A stretch of 35,630 nt of DNA from Clostridiaceae bacterium (GTDB lineage Bacteria > Bacillota > Clostridia > Oscillospirales > Acutalibacteraceae). A program made the translations under genes and the position numbers. The number at the start of each line of letters is the position of its first letter. Within the stretch, counting starts at the first letter, position 1. Under the pieces are notes generated by a model. It was not told where the DNA came from. It saw only the letters and a program-made list of their open reading frames with translations, and ran no database searches. This document shows positions 23,595 through 32,343 of the stretch, piece after piece. Location: NCBI GenBank assembly GCA_016288315.1, contig JAEEYU010000019.1:1-35630 (forward strand), written 5' to 3'.

Positions 23595-25937
23595 TCAGGC
23601 TGGCAGATTGCTTTTCTGCCTTTTCTTTTTTATTGCGGAGAGAATCAGCGCCGCTGCCATAACCGAAACGCCGGCGGCGGTATAAATGAATGTTCCCGCT
23701 CCGCCTGCTTCGGGAAGAAGGGAGGATGATTTGTTCGCAATAAACAGGGTCTGAGGAGGATTGTCAACCAGCTCCGAAACTACCGTAACGCTGAAAGCGT
23801 AACTTGATTTGTGGTAGCCGAGAGGTGCTTTGATTTCCTCCAAATAGTAGGTCCCGCAGGGAAGTTCCGGCGATGTTGCGCCGCCGTTTTCATCCGAGCG
23901 CAGAACAAGCTCTTCGCTGCCGTCTGTAACGGGCACTGCGGCATAGCTTTCGCCGTCCGGACCGTGCAGGGTTACATATTCCGTGTCATAGTAATTCGCA
24001 GGGCGATAGACTTTGAACTCGGCGCCTTCAAGCCGCTTTTCTGTGTCGCCGTCTTTGTGTTTGACGATTGAGAATGTGCCCTTGACATTTTCGGGAATAA
24101 TCAGGTCTTTGGGCTCATCCGGGTTTTCTTTAGGAGTGTTTTTCGGGTAAACGGAGGCAACCGGTGAGTATTCGCCGAAGGAGTCGGGATCGGGCGAGGG
24201 GACGTTTACAAAGAACGGCTCAACTGCCGCTTCGATTTTGTCTTCGTTCTGAACTTCAACAACAAGATATTTGCCGTCTTCAAGTTCGAGTGCGGCGTAG
24301 CCGGTGGAGTCAGTGACTGCGGTGCCTGCCTTTGCGGAGTCAACTGCATAAGTGTCAATATCCGCCTGTGTGGGCGTGTCGCCTGCTGCGCCGTCCGCTC
24401 TGTAAATTTCAAATTCTATGCCTTCAATGGGGTCACCTGTTTCAGCAGATGTTTTGAAAATCCTTATGCCTTTGTCGATGTCGCCGTTAAACACAAAAGA
24501 GTTTGCCGCCTTGATTCTTGCGGGACCTTCGGTGACGCCTACAAGGGTCTGCGAAGCTTCTTTGCCGCCTTCGGGCTCAAAAAGATAAACGCCTTTTGAA
24601 AGATTCTGAATACCGGAGGTTTCAACGCTTACCGTGTCGCCCGCCTTTGCAGTGACTGTAATGGGATATCTTGTCTTTGTATCTGCCTGAATCGTGAACT
24701 CGTCTGTTACAACAAAAGTGCCGTTGTCATCGTGACCGCTCTTTACCGTTATGGTAATGTCGTCATCGCTTTCAAGCTTGCCGTTTAAATTGACATACAT
24801 ACCGATGTCAAAGGTGTCGGAGGAGCCGTGTCTGAGCTGTGCACGCACCATTTCAACGTTTGAGACAACTATCTGTTCTTCCGTGGGCTCAACGCCTTCA
24901 AGACTGTAGAGGTAGTAAACAAGGTTGTTTACTTTATATGCCGATTCATCGTTATATGTTCTTCTGTTTCTGACAGTCGGCGCCCAGTCCCAGATTTCGT
25001 TGTGATAATTGTGAATAAGCGTCATAATATACTGCTTTGTTATGTCGAGCGAACCGCCGTAAAAAACAGACTGCTCAATTCTTTCGTTGGTCATATTTGA
25101 ATACGCCCAGATTGCCATCTGCACGCCTGCGATTATGTCGCTCCTTGTCAGACTGTCAACAAAATCTTCGTCAAGTCCGCCTTCTTTTAATTTGGCTTTC
25201 ATCTCGTCTATTGCCACAAACGGGTAGGAGTTTTCAACAATCGCTCTTATGTGCCTTGCAGATGTAACGCCGTAATGACCGCTCTCTTCAAGATTGCCTA
25301 TTTTATAGTGAGTGCCGTTTACGGGCGTAACTTCAAGGTCGCAGCAATAGGTTAAATCATAATTGTTTGTGCCGTATGAGTAGGGACCGTCGGGAGTCCA
25401 GGTGCTGCCGCCGAGCTCTGCGGTGTTTGTCAGGATGATTGTTGCGGGCATATCAACACCGGGTGAAAAGTGCGAACTGAGCTCATACACGAGATTGCGG
25501 GGAAAAATTACCTCATAGCAGTATTCATCAAATCTCTGAGTTACCGGGTAGCTCTTGAAATTATATACCGTGTCGAGCGTGTCGCTGAGTTTCTCAACAA
25601 GCGCGGACGGAATCTGCGCCTTTTCGCTGTCGGAGAGTGTTTCATACGCCTGCTTTGCAGCCGCCCTCAGTGCACGCATTTCAATAATATAGTTGCGGTA
25701 TCCGTTAATGGCCGCAAGGTGTTCCTCCACAGAATCGGGGTTTTCTGCATCATAGTGACCGGAGACCGTGAACTGTGATTTTTTGGTCTGCATCTGCGCA
25801 AGCGTGTCGATCGCCTCAAGCTGCTGCGTTACGGATTCAACATCCGTGTCGGCGGTGAAGGCGGCAGGCGCAGCGGCGGTTAAAATCAGAAGCGCCGCAA
25901 TAATAAAAGATATAACTCTTGAAACGGATTTTCTCAT
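23595..25937 (-). CDS. Cell-wall-anchored surface protein with thioester (TQXA) and Cna-B domains
   Basis: A 780-residue secreted adhesin. It has a signal peptide (RVISFIIAALLILTAAAPAAFTA), a helical region, and a thioester domain: Cys about 198/199 in YCCDLEV and Gln about 283 in VQMAIWAYSN (the TQXA motif with Val for Thr) could form the internal thioester that attaches covalently to host surfaces. A middle domain is followed by two Cna-B/SpaA-like domains (KGIRIFKTSAETGDPIEGIEFEIY; TFSIVKHKDGDTEKRLEGAEFKVY) and a sortase signal LPEAGG, a hydrophobic helix and KKKRQKS. Sorting Thr is replaced by Ala. AAGGGG is 7 bases before ATG 25937 and only 1 base before ATG 25943, so 25937 is preferred. 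Confidence 0.88.
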   Translation of the reverse strand: MRKSVSRVISFIIAALLILTAAAPAAFTADTDVESVTQQLEAIDTLAQMQTKKSQFTVSGHYDAENPDSVEEHLAAINGYRNYIIEMRALRAAAKQAYETLSDSEKAQIPSALVEKLSDTLDTVYNFKSYPVTQRFDEYCYEVIFPRNLVYELSSHFSPGVDMPATIILTNTAELGGSTWTPDGPYSYGTNNYDLTYCCDLEVTPVNGTHYKIGNLEESGHYGVTSARHIRAIVENSYPFVAIDEMKAKLKEGGLDEDFVDSLTRSDIIAGVQMAIWAYSNMTNERIEQSVFYGGSLDITKQYIMTLIHNYHNEIWDWAPTVRNRRTYNDESAYKVNNLVYYLYSLEGVEPTEEQIVVSNVEMVRAQLRHGSSDTFDIGMYVNLNGKLESDDDITITVKSGHDDNGTFVVTDEFTIQADTKTRYPITVTAKAGDTVSVETSGIQNLSKGVYLFEPEGGKEASQTLVGVTEGPARIKAANSFVFNGDIDKGIRIFKTSAETGDPIEGIEFEIYRADGAAGDTPTQADIDTYAVDSAKAGTAVTDSTGYAALELEDGKYLVVEVQNEDKIEAAVEPFFVNVPSPDPDSFGEYSPVASVYPKNTPKENPDEPKDLIIPENVKGTFSIVKHKDGDTEKRLEGAEFKVYRPANYYDTEYVTLHGPDGESYAAVPVTDGSEELVLRSDENGGATSPELPCGTYYLEEIKAPLGYHKSSYAFSVTVVSELVDNPPQTLFIANKSSSLLPEAGGAGTFIYTAAGVSVMAAALILSAIKKKRQKSNLPA

Positions 25938-26003
25938 TTCCATACCCCTTGAATATAATCAGGTTTCATCCGACACATTATTTATGCCGGCACACAAATA
26001 ATT

Positions 26004-26032
26004 ATTATATAATAAAACAGAAGTGTTTTCAA
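26004..26032 (-). promoter_or_regulatory. Promoter of the surface-protein gene
   Basis: On the minus strand TTGAAA (26032-26027), 17 bases, TATAAT (26009-26004). It lies about 66 bases upstream of the start codon. Confidence 0.75.
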
Positions 26033-26112
26033 TCACATAAGCTCCAAAAAACACAGCATATCATACAAAAATATGTCAAATCGTTCAAAAAAGTCAAAAA
26101 ATCGTATCGAGC

Positions 26113-26138
26113 AAAACGGCAGGGGACCTGCCCTGCCG
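26113..26138 (-). terminator. Intrinsic terminator after the VWA gene
   Basis: CGGCAGGG and CCCTGCCG (26117-26124 and 26131-26138) form an 8-bp stem with a 6-base loop; on the minus strand TTTT (26116-26113) follows. It lies just after the VWA stop. Confidence 0.75.
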
Positions 26139-26145
26139 CCGTGGA

Positions 26146-26823
26146 TTATCTTTTCTTTTTTCTGCTCTTGATTTCATCTGCCCAGGATTCGGCGAGCACG
26201 CCTTCATCCCTGATTGAGCTGACCGCTTTGCAGACTGCTCTGTAATTAAGCTGATGGCCGACGCTGTCGCTCTCAAACTGAACCGCTCCTCTGCGGTCGA
26301 TTCCGTAACTGCGCGCCGTTTCAACCGCATCAATGTTGGCTCCCATAAAGAGGAACTCCCAGCCGTATTTTTTCTGCTGCTTTTCAACCATCTCTTTGAC
26401 CTTTCCGGATGAATAGATATGGCTGGAGTTTTCCATTCCGTCGGTCATAATAACAAAGACTGTGTTTTCGGGCACATCCTCCCTGCGGGCGTATTTGTGA
26501 ACGTTGCCTATGTGGTGAATCGCACAGCCCATGGCGTCAATAAGAGCTGTGGAACCGCCGACAACAAAGTCGCTCTCTGTCATCTTTTCGATTTTGTCGA
26601 TGTCAACTCTGTCATAAAGAACAAAGCTTTCGTGATTGAAAAGCACTGTTGAAACATAGACCCTGCCTTCTTTTTTTCTCTGCTCCTCAATGACGGAATT
26701 GAAGCCACCCACCGTGTCGCTCTCGAGCCCTGACATTGACCCGCTGCGGTCGAGAATGAATACAAGCTCCGTGATGCCGTTCACCTTTTCGTTTCTTGCT
26801 GCGTTTTCATTTGTGTTTTTCAT
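26146..26823 (-). CDS. VWA (MIDAS) domain protein
   Basis: A 225-residue von Willebrand A-type protein. The MIDAS metal site is ELVFILDRSGSMSG (D25, S27, S29), with the threonine in the VGGSTALIDAMG loop and the Asp in VIMTDGMENS. No signal peptide or membrane segment, so intracellular. It resembles TerY-type or phage-type VWA proteins that act as metal-dependent binding partners of ATPases. The longer upstream frame lacks a ribosome site; GGAGG sits before ATG 26823. It lies 120 bases after the macro-domain gene on the same strand, with a terminator and its own -10 between them. The C-terminus is basic (KSRKKKR). Confidence 0.82.
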   Translation of the reverse strand: MKNTNENAARNEKVNGITELVFILDRSGSMSGLESDTVGGFNSVIEEQRKKEGRVYVSTVLFNHESFVLYDRVDIDKIEKMTESDFVVGGSTALIDAMGCAIHHIGNVHKYARREDVPENTVFVIMTDGMENSSHIYSSGKVKEMVEKQQKKYGWEFLFMGANIDAVETARSYGIDRRGAVQFESDSVGHQLNYRAVCKAVSSIRDEGVLAESWADEIKSRKKKR

Positions 26824-26868
26824 TTTGTTTTCCTCCGTAAATTTGTTTTGTTTTTTGATTGCAGCTGA

Positions 26869-26874
26869 ATTATA
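26869..26874 (-). promoter_or_regulatory. -10 box before the VWA gene
   Basis: TATAAT on the minus strand at 26874-26869, about 46 bases before the start. No clear -35 box 17 bases further upstream. Confidence 0.45.
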
Positions 26875-26911
26875 TCTCAGAACAAAAACGGAGTGGTCGC
26901 CTGCAAAGCGA

Positions 26912-26940
26912 CAAATAAAAAGGCCGCCCTGAGGCGACCT
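26912..26940 (-). terminator. Intrinsic terminator after the macro-domain gene
   Basis: On the minus strand AGGTCGCC, loop TCAG, GGCGGCCT (26940-26921) with one G-T pair, followed by TTTTATTT (26920-26912). It starts 3 bases past the stop codon. Confidence 0.75.
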
Positions 26941-26942
26941 CA

Positions 26943-27995
26943 TCAGCACAGAATCGGCTGGTCGTATTTAAACAGAATTTCGTTTATTTTAAAAACATCA
27001 TATTCGCCCTGTTCGACGCAGGTCTTAATTATAACATCCGACAGCACGCTCGGTGAGAGAGCGTAACCCGCCTTCATCAGCATTTCGTTTATTTCACGCA
27101 CGGGCAGTTCGAGTGCTATCGCCAGTGCGAGAGCCGTCTGTTTTGACGGTTTGTATTTACTGTCGGAGCGGATTTTCGAAAACAGCCGGCGGTCAATGTT
27201 GGCGCGCTTATAACACTGCGGGTCAGTCATACCCTTTTCATCTATTTTTCTGAATAGCATTTCGCTGAAACTCTCATCAAGAACAAATGAAAGGGCGTCA
27301 TCGCAGGCTTCCGACGGTTTCGGAATCTGCTGCATGCAAAGGTCGGATTCTATACGCTCCGCTTTTAATAACTGTTTTGCTTTTCCGCTTTTTGCCGACG
27401 GAATATTGAGCAGTGTGCCCGGCTCTCTTCTGCCGTAAATGCGGTCTTCAAGGTGTGCTCTTTCAACCTCAAAATCGCTGATTCTCTGCTCGATTTTACC
27501 GAAGAACGAGGAGCTGACCTCAAACGCCGCCCTGTCAAAAATTACTATATAAACAAGAATATCATCATCGGATTTTTCAAGAAAATCCCTTATTGCTCTT
27601 GTGGCAACTCCGAGCGCCTGCGCTTTGGGGTAGCCATAAATACCCGATGAAATAAGAGGAAATGCAACGCTTTTGCAGTTGTTTTCTGCAGCAAGGGCAA
27701 GGGAGTTTGCATAGCAGGAGTAAAGCAAGTTTTCTTCATTGCTGTTTCCGCCTTCCCAGACGGGGCCTACAGTGTGAATTATGTGTTTGCACGGCATTTT
27801 GTATCCGAGCGTGATTTTTGCCTGCCCCGTTTTGCATCCACCCAGTGTGCGGCACTCTGCAAGAAGCCCGGGACCGGCTGCGCGATGAATTGCGCCGTCC
27901 ACTCCGCCTCCGCCGAGAAGCGACGAATTGGCGGCGTTGACAACCGCATCAACGTCCATTTTTGTTATATCGTCTCTGACAAGCTGTAAAGGCAT
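26943..27995 (-). CDS. Macro-domain protein (ADP-ribose binding/hydrolysis) with C-terminal HTH-like domain
   Basis: A 350-residue two-part protein. Residues 1-165 form a MacroD-type macro domain: VVNAAN (N20, N23), [14 protein letters not shown] (28-41), HTVGPVW and SSGIYGYP (116-123). Such domains bind ADP-ribose and remove mono-ADP-ribose or O-acetyl-ADP-ribose. After a charged linker, residues about 250-350 ([61 protein letters not shown]) look like an XRE-related helix-turn-helix domain seen on other clostridial regulators and VWA/macro proteins. GGAGGG (28003-28008) sets ATG 27995. The promoter is divergent from the GH43 gene and a palindrome lies between, so autoregulation is possible. 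Confidence 0.88.
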   Translation of the reverse strand: MPLQLVRDDITKMDVDAVVNAANSSLLGGGGVDGAIHRAAGPGLLAECRTLGGCKTGQAKITLGYKMPCKHIIHTVGPVWEGGNSNEENLLYSCYANSLALAAENNCKSVAFPLISSGIYGYPKAQALGVATRAIRDFLEKSDDDILVYIVIFDRAAFEVSSSFFGKIEQRISDFEVERAHLEDRIYGRREPGTLLNIPSAKSGKAKQLLKAERIESDLCMQQIPKPSEACDDALSFVLDESFSEMLFRKIDEKGMTDPQCYKRANIDRRLFSKIRSDSKYKPSKQTALALAIALELPVREINEMLMKAGYALSPSVLSDVIIKTCVEQGEYDVFKINEILFKYDQPILC

Positions 27996-28023
27996 TATGA
28001 ATCCCTCCGTGAAAAGATATGTA

Positions 28024-28052
28024 ATTATACCATATATTGATAATATATTCAA
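28024..28052 (-). promoter_or_regulatory. Promoter of the macro-domain gene
   Basis: Minus strand TTGAAT (28052-28047), 17 bases, TATAAT (28029-28024). Confidence 0.7.
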
Positions 28053-28058
28053 TCTTTT

Positions 28059-28072
28059 TCAATATATATTGA
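28059..28072. promoter_or_regulatory. 14-bp palindrome between divergent promoters (candidate operator)
   Basis: TCAATATATATTGA is a perfect palindrome. It overlaps the -35 of the GH43 gene and lies 6 bases upstream of the -35 of the macro gene. Similar half sites (ATATTGA, TTCAAT) occur at 28033-28052. Confidence 0.45.
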
Positions 28073-28097
28073 TTTTTAAATACGTATGTATTATAAT
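28069..28097 (+). promoter_or_regulatory. Promoter of the GH43-like gene
   Basis: TTGATT (28069-28074), 17 bases, TATAAT (28092-28097). The leader after it holds a small hairpin, AAGGCA/TGCCTT (28114-28129), just before the ribosome site. Confidence 0.7.
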
Positions 28098-28145
28098 TAA
28101 AAAATACTATACTAAGGCAAATGTGCCTTTTCGGACGGTGATTTT

Positions 28146-29072
28146 TTGGCATATCTTTTCGGGCATTTCAGAGAACTGCTGACACCCGACGGCGAGCAGA
28201 TTTATTTCGGCATCAGCAAAGACGGCTTCAACTGGGAGCAGGTCAACGGCGGCAGACCCGTTCTGACAAGCAATATCGGAGAGAAGGGTATGCGCGACAT
28301 AGAAATCGCGAAGCTCAGAAACGGAAGATTTGTAATTGTGACAACCGACCTCTGTATTGCACGCAGATGGGATGAAAACTACAACGTTGACTGGAAGGAC
28401 TGCAACCACAACGGCAGCAAAAACCTGATTCTGTGGAAGAGCGACGACCTTATTCATTTTGACGGTCCGCATTTCATCGATTTCAGCGCAGAAAAATACG
28501 GTTGCCTCTGGGCACCCGAAATAACATACATCGAAGAGGATGACGAGTATCTTCTGCACTGGGGCTCAACCGTTGAGACGGACGGTTTCAATCATATGTC
28601 AATTTACTGCTGCACTACAAAGGATTTTGAATCATTCTCAAAGCCGGAAATCCTTTTCACCAAGGAGTGCGAAATACTCGATTCACACCTTGTAAAAATC
28701 GGAGGGACATATCACCTGTTCTACAAAAACTGCAACCCCGGTATGAATATGCACGAAACGGCGCCGACGGCTTACGGCCCATACACACACGATGGAGATT
28801 TTGACAGAATTATGGAGGCACTCGGCAACCCGGGAGCTTACGAAGGCGGCACGTCATATATTCTGCCCGACGGCAGATGGTGCATTCTGTTTGACTTTTT
28901 CGGCTGTGAAAAAGAGAAAATGGGTTATGTGCCTTTCGTTTCACCGGCGCCCGGCGACGCCCATATTAAAATGAGAAAAGAAGAGTTTTCCTTCCCCTAC
29001 GGTTTCAAACACGGCGGCGTTGTTGAAATCACGGATGAAGAATATGACAGAATCAGAGATTATTACGGATGA
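28146..29072 (+). CDS. GH43-like beta-propeller glycosidase (intracellular)
   Basis: A 308-residue five-bladed-propeller glycosidase relative of family GH43 (arabinosidase/xylosidase type). It starts MAYLFGHFRELLTPDGEQIYFGISKDGFNWEQVNGG, with repeats YFGISKDGFNW and LILWKSDDLIHFDGP, the CLWAPEITYIEEDDEYLLHWG blade, and DSHLVKIGGTYHLFYKN. Candidate catalytic acids are the Asp in RDIEIAKL, the Asp/Glu of APEITY and the Glu in AYEGGTSYI, but I could not fix all three. There is no signal peptide, so it would act on imported oligosaccharides. The start is TTG with GGACGGTGA upstream. Substrate unknown. Confidence 0.8.
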   Translation: MAYLFGHFRELLTPDGEQIYFGISKDGFNWEQVNGGRPVLTSNIGEKGMRDIEIAKLRNGRFVIVTTDLCIARRWDENYNVDWKDCNHNGSKNLILWKSDDLIHFDGPHFIDFSAEKYGCLWAPEITYIEEDDEYLLHWGSTVETDGFNHMSIYCCTTKDFESFSKPEILFTKECEILDSHLVKIGGTYHLFYKNCNPGMNMHETAPTAYGPYTHDGDFDRIMEALGNPGAYEGGTSYILPDGRWCILFDFFGCEKEKMGYVPFVSPAPGDAHIKMRKEEFSFPYGFKHGGVVEITDEEYDRIRDYYG

Positions 29073-29082
29073 GGGATGAACG

Positions 29083-29952
29083 ATGAAGATTAAAGATTTA
29101 TTCCTGCAAAAAAGCCCGACCCTTTCGTTTGAGGTTTTCCCGCCCAAATCGGGCGCAAATTTTGACTCGGTGCAGACAGCTACAAGAGAGATTGCGAAAC
29201 TTAAGCCCGACTTTATGAGCGTTACTTACGGTGCGGGCGGCGGAACAAGCGAATACACCGCCGCAATAGCAAACGATGTTCTCAAAAACTACGGTGTTAC
29301 ACCGCTTGCCCATCTCTCCTGTGTTTCATCGGGCAGAGACACGATTGTTGATGAAATCAGAAAACTGCAGAGCTTCGGTGTTGAGAATATTCTTGCCCTG
29401 CGCGGAGATATACCGCAGGACGCACCTCCCAAGGAGCAGTGGCATTACCACTACGCCTGCGAGCTTGTGGCAGAAATAAAAGAGATTGCGCCCGAAATCT
29501 GCATTGGAGGCGCATGCTACCCCGAAGGGCATATTGAGCGCACGAGCTACGCCGACGACATAAGAAATCTTAAAACAAAGGTTGACGCCGGCTGTGATTT
29601 TCTGACTACGCAGATGTTCTTTGATAACAACATATTCTACAATTTTCTTTATAAAATCCGTTCCTCAGGTATTGAGGTTCCCGTTGTTGCGGGTATTATG
29701 CCGGTTGCAAATCTTCGCAACGTTAAACGCTCCTGCGAGCTTTCGGGCACCGAACTGCCATACAGGTTCAAGCAGATTATCGACCGCTTCGGCGGGAATC
29801 CTGCGGCGATGAAGCAGGCGGGAATCGCATACGCCATCGAGCAGATAATCGACCTTATTGCAAACGGAGTCAACAACATACACATTTACACCATGAACAA
29901 GCCGGATGTTGCCGCGGCAATACAGAACGGCCTGAGTGAGATTATAAAATAA
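29083..29952 (+). CDS. metF: 5,10-methylenetetrahydrofolate reductase
   Basis: Reduces methylene-THF to methyl-THF for methionine synthesis. The 289-residue TIM barrel begins SPTLSFEVFPPKSGANFDSV (catalytic Glu in FEVFPPK). It carries SVTYGAGG, LAHLSCV, NILALRGDIP, GGACYPEGH, DAGCDFLTTQMFFDN and PVVAGIMPV, all typical of MetF. Length is normal. It lies 6 bases before metH, which uses its product, so the pair supplies methyl groups together. Confidence 0.96.
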   Translation: MKIKDLFLQKSPTLSFEVFPPKSGANFDSVQTATREIAKLKPDFMSVTYGAGGGTSEYTAAIANDVLKNYGVTPLAHLSCVSSGRDTIVDEIRKLQSFGVENILALRGDIPQDAPPKEQWHYHYACELVAEIKEIAPEICIGGACYPEGHIERTSYADDIRNLKTKVDAGCDFLTTQMFFDNNIFYNFLYKIRSSGIEVPVVAGIMPVANLRNVKRSCELSGTELPYRFKQIIDRFGGNPAAMKQAGIAYAIEQIIDLIANGVNNIHIYTMNKPDVAAAIQNGLSEIIK

Positions 29953-29958
29953 ACGACT

Positions 29959-32340
29959 ATGACTATTCTTGAAAAAATCAAAAGCGGTTTTCTGTTGTTT
30001 GACGGTGCGATGGGCACAATGCTCATCAAAAGCGGGCTCAAGCCGGGCGAGATTCCCGAAAAGCTCTGCATCACCGACCCCGACAGAATAATAAACATCC
30101 ACCGCGCCTATCTTGATGCGGGCTGTGATGTTGTTTCTGCAAACACATTCGGCGCAAACCCTTTCAAATTTGACAATTATGAAGAAATAATCAAGGCCGC
30201 ACTCGACTGCGCAAATGAGGCGGTCTGCCTTGCAAAAGCGGAAAATGACGGCAGGGACTGCTATGTCGCTCTCGATATCGGCTCAACCGGCGAAATGCTC
30301 AGGCCGGCAGGCGACCTTGTATTTGAAGATGCCGTGAGTGCTTTCGCAAAGGTGATAAATGCGGGCAAAGATTCGGCGGACGTTGTTCTTATTGAAACAA
30401 TGAACGACCTTTACGAGCTCAAGGCGGCTGTGCTTGCCGCAAAGGAGAACTGCGACCTTCCGGTTATAGCAAGCGTTGTTTTCAATGAGAAAAAAACTCT
30501 GATGACCGGCGCAGATCCGGCTGCCGTTGTTGCAATGCTCGAGGGTCTTGGCGTTGATGCGCTCGGTATGAACTGCTCGCTCGGTCCAAAACAGCTGAAA
30601 AACATTGTTCCCGACATACTAAAATATGCGAGCGTTCCGGTTCTTGTTCAGCCGAATGCAGGCATACCCTCGGTGGTTGACGGCAAAACCGTCTATGATG
30701 TAACAGCCGAAGAGTTTGCCGATGATGTTGCCGAAATTGCTTCAATGGGAGCAAGAATTCTCGGCGGCTGCTGCGGAACCTCACCGGAATACATCAGACT
30801 TCTTCGTGAAAAACTGGATTCACTCACTCCTCTGCCTGTCACAAAAAAGGATTTCACTCTTGTTTCGTCCTACACGCACGCTGTTGATATATGCGATGTT
30901 CCCGTTCTCATAGGCGAAAGAATCAACCCCACGGGTAAGGCAAAATTCAAGCAGGCGCTACGTGACGGCGATATAGATTATATAATGAACGAGGCGTTCG
31001 CACAGACCGAAAAAGGCGTGCATATTCTTGACGTCAACGTCGGTCTGCCCGAAATAGATGAACCCGCCGTGCTGACCGAAACGGTTAAACGCATTCAGGC
31101 GGTAATCGACCTGCCCCTTCAGTTAGACACATCCGATCCGGTTGCGCTTGAAAGAGCAATGAGGATTTATAACGGCAAACCGCTTGTAAACTCGGTAAAC
31201 GGCAAGCAGGAGAGTATGAGGGAAGTTCTGCCGCTTGTTAAAAAATACGGCGGAGCGCTTGTCGCCCTTACTCTTGATGAGAACGGAATACCCGGCACAG
31301 CCGAGGGCAGATACAAAATAGCAAAGCGGATTGTCGATGAAGCCGAAAAATACGGCATAGATAAAAAAGATATTATTGTTGACACACTGGCTATGGCGGT
31401 CAGCAGCGACAAAAACGGAGCGCTTACAACCCTGCAGTCAATCAGACTTATCAAAGAGCGGCTCGGGGTCGGCACCTGTCTGGGTGTTTCAAACATCTCG
31501 TTCGGTCTGCCTGACAGACCTGCCGTAAACTCCGCATTTTTCTCAATGGCTCTTGCCTGCGGGCTTGATGCCGCAATAATCAACCCCTATTCATTCCCGA
31601 TGATGTCGGCTTATTACAGCGGCTGCGCCCTGACCGGCAAGGATGACGGCTTTGCGCGTTATATTGAGTTTGCATCGCTCAACGAAACACAGGAAAAGCC
31701 AAAAGAGGCAAAAGAACAAAAGCCCGGTTTGCAGGATGCAATCATAAAAGGGCAGGGGGCAAAAGCGGCTCAGATTACAACTGATATGATTAAAACCGAA
31801 GACCCTCTCGATGTAATAAACAATTACATTGTGCCTGCTCTTGACTATGTCGGCACCGGGTTCGAAAACGGCAGATTCTACCTCCCGCAGCTGCTTATGA
31901 GTGCGGAGGCGGCGCAGAGTGCATTTGATATAATCAAAAAAACAATACCCACATCTCAGCAAAAAAGCGGGCATAAGATTCTGCTCGCAACCGTAAAGGG
32001 CGACATCCACGACATTGGCAAAAACATTGTCCGGGTTCTGCTTGAAAACTACGGCTACGATGTTATCGACCTCGGCAGGGACGTTGACAAGGAAGCGATA
32101 CTTGAGGCGGTAACCGCAAACGACGTTAAAATGGTGGGCTTAAGCGCCCTTATGACAACAACCGTTCCCGCCATGGAGGAGGCAATAAAACTCCTAAACG
32201 AAAAATGTCCCGATGTAAAGGTAACCGTCGGCGGAGCGGTTCTGACACAGGAATACGCCGATATGATAGGCGCCGATTTCTATTCAAAAGAAGCCATGGC
32301 GACCGTTCGCTATGCAGAAAAACTATTCAAGGGGGAATAA
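29959..32340 (+). CDS. metH: Cobalamin-dependent methionine synthase (short form, no reactivation domain)
   Basis: Transfers methyl from methyl-THF via cobalamin to homocysteine. The 793-residue protein has the homocysteine-binding domain (DGAMGTMLI; zinc ligands C206, C271, C272 in GGCCGTS), the pterin domain (GERINPTGKAKFKQAL, HILDVNVGLPEIDE, SNISFGLPDRPAVN), a cap helix, and the B12 domain with DxHxxG (D682, H684, G687; VKGDIHDIGKN). It stops after the B12 domain, so the AdoMet-binding reactivation domain of E. coli MetH (about 1220 aa) is absent, as in many anaerobes that use a separate activator. No clear ribosome site precedes the ATG. Confidence 0.95.
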   Translation: MTILEKIKSGFLLFDGAMGTMLIKSGLKPGEIPEKLCITDPDRIINIHRAYLDAGCDVVSANTFGANPFKFDNYEEIIKAALDCANEAVCLAKAENDGRDCYVALDIGSTGEMLRPAGDLVFEDAVSAFAKVINAGKDSADVVLIETMNDLYELKAAVLAAKENCDLPVIASVVFNEKKTLMTGADPAAVVAMLEGLGVDALGMNCSLGPKQLKNIVPDILKYASVPVLVQPNAGIPSVVDGKTVYDVTAEEFADDVAEIASMGARILGGCCGTSPEYIRLLREKLDSLTPLPVTKKDFTLVSSYTHAVDICDVPVLIGERINPTGKAKFKQALRDGDIDYIMNEAFAQTEKGVHILDVNVGLPEIDEPAVLTETVKRIQAVIDLPLQLDTSDPVALERAMRIYNGKPLVNSVNGKQESMREVLPLVKKYGGALVALTLDENGIPGTAEGRYKIAKRIVDEAEKYGIDKKDIIVDTLAMAVSSDKNGALTTLQSIRLIKERLGVGTCLGVSNISFGLPDRPAVNSAFFSMALACGLDAAIINPYSFPMMSAYYSGCALTGKDDGFARYIEFASLNETQEKPKEAKEQKPGLQDAIIKGQGAKAAQITTDMIKTEDPLDVINNYIVPALDYVGTGFENGRFYLPQLLMSAEAAQSAFDIIKKTIPTSQQKSGHKILLATVKGDIHDIGKNIVRVLLENYGYDVIDLGRDVDKEAILEAVTANDVKMVGLSALMTTTVPAMEEAIKLLNEKCPDVKVTVGGAVLTQEYADMIGADFYSKEAMATVRYAEKLFKGE

Positions 32341-32343
32341 TAA

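Noticed and set aside
13400..28000. Intact prophage or integrative element
   Set aside because: No integrase, recombinase, capsid, portal or terminase gene and no tRNA-end direct repeats seen; only one gene looks phage-derived.
28107..28559. 150-codon minus-strand frame opposite the GH43-like gene
   Set aside because: Overlaps a recognisable GH43-like frame with a full promoter; no ribosome site.
29953..29958. SAM or cobalamin riboswitch before metF/metH
   Set aside because: The gaps before metF (10 bases) and metH (6 bases) are too short, and the GH43 leader shows only one small hairpin.
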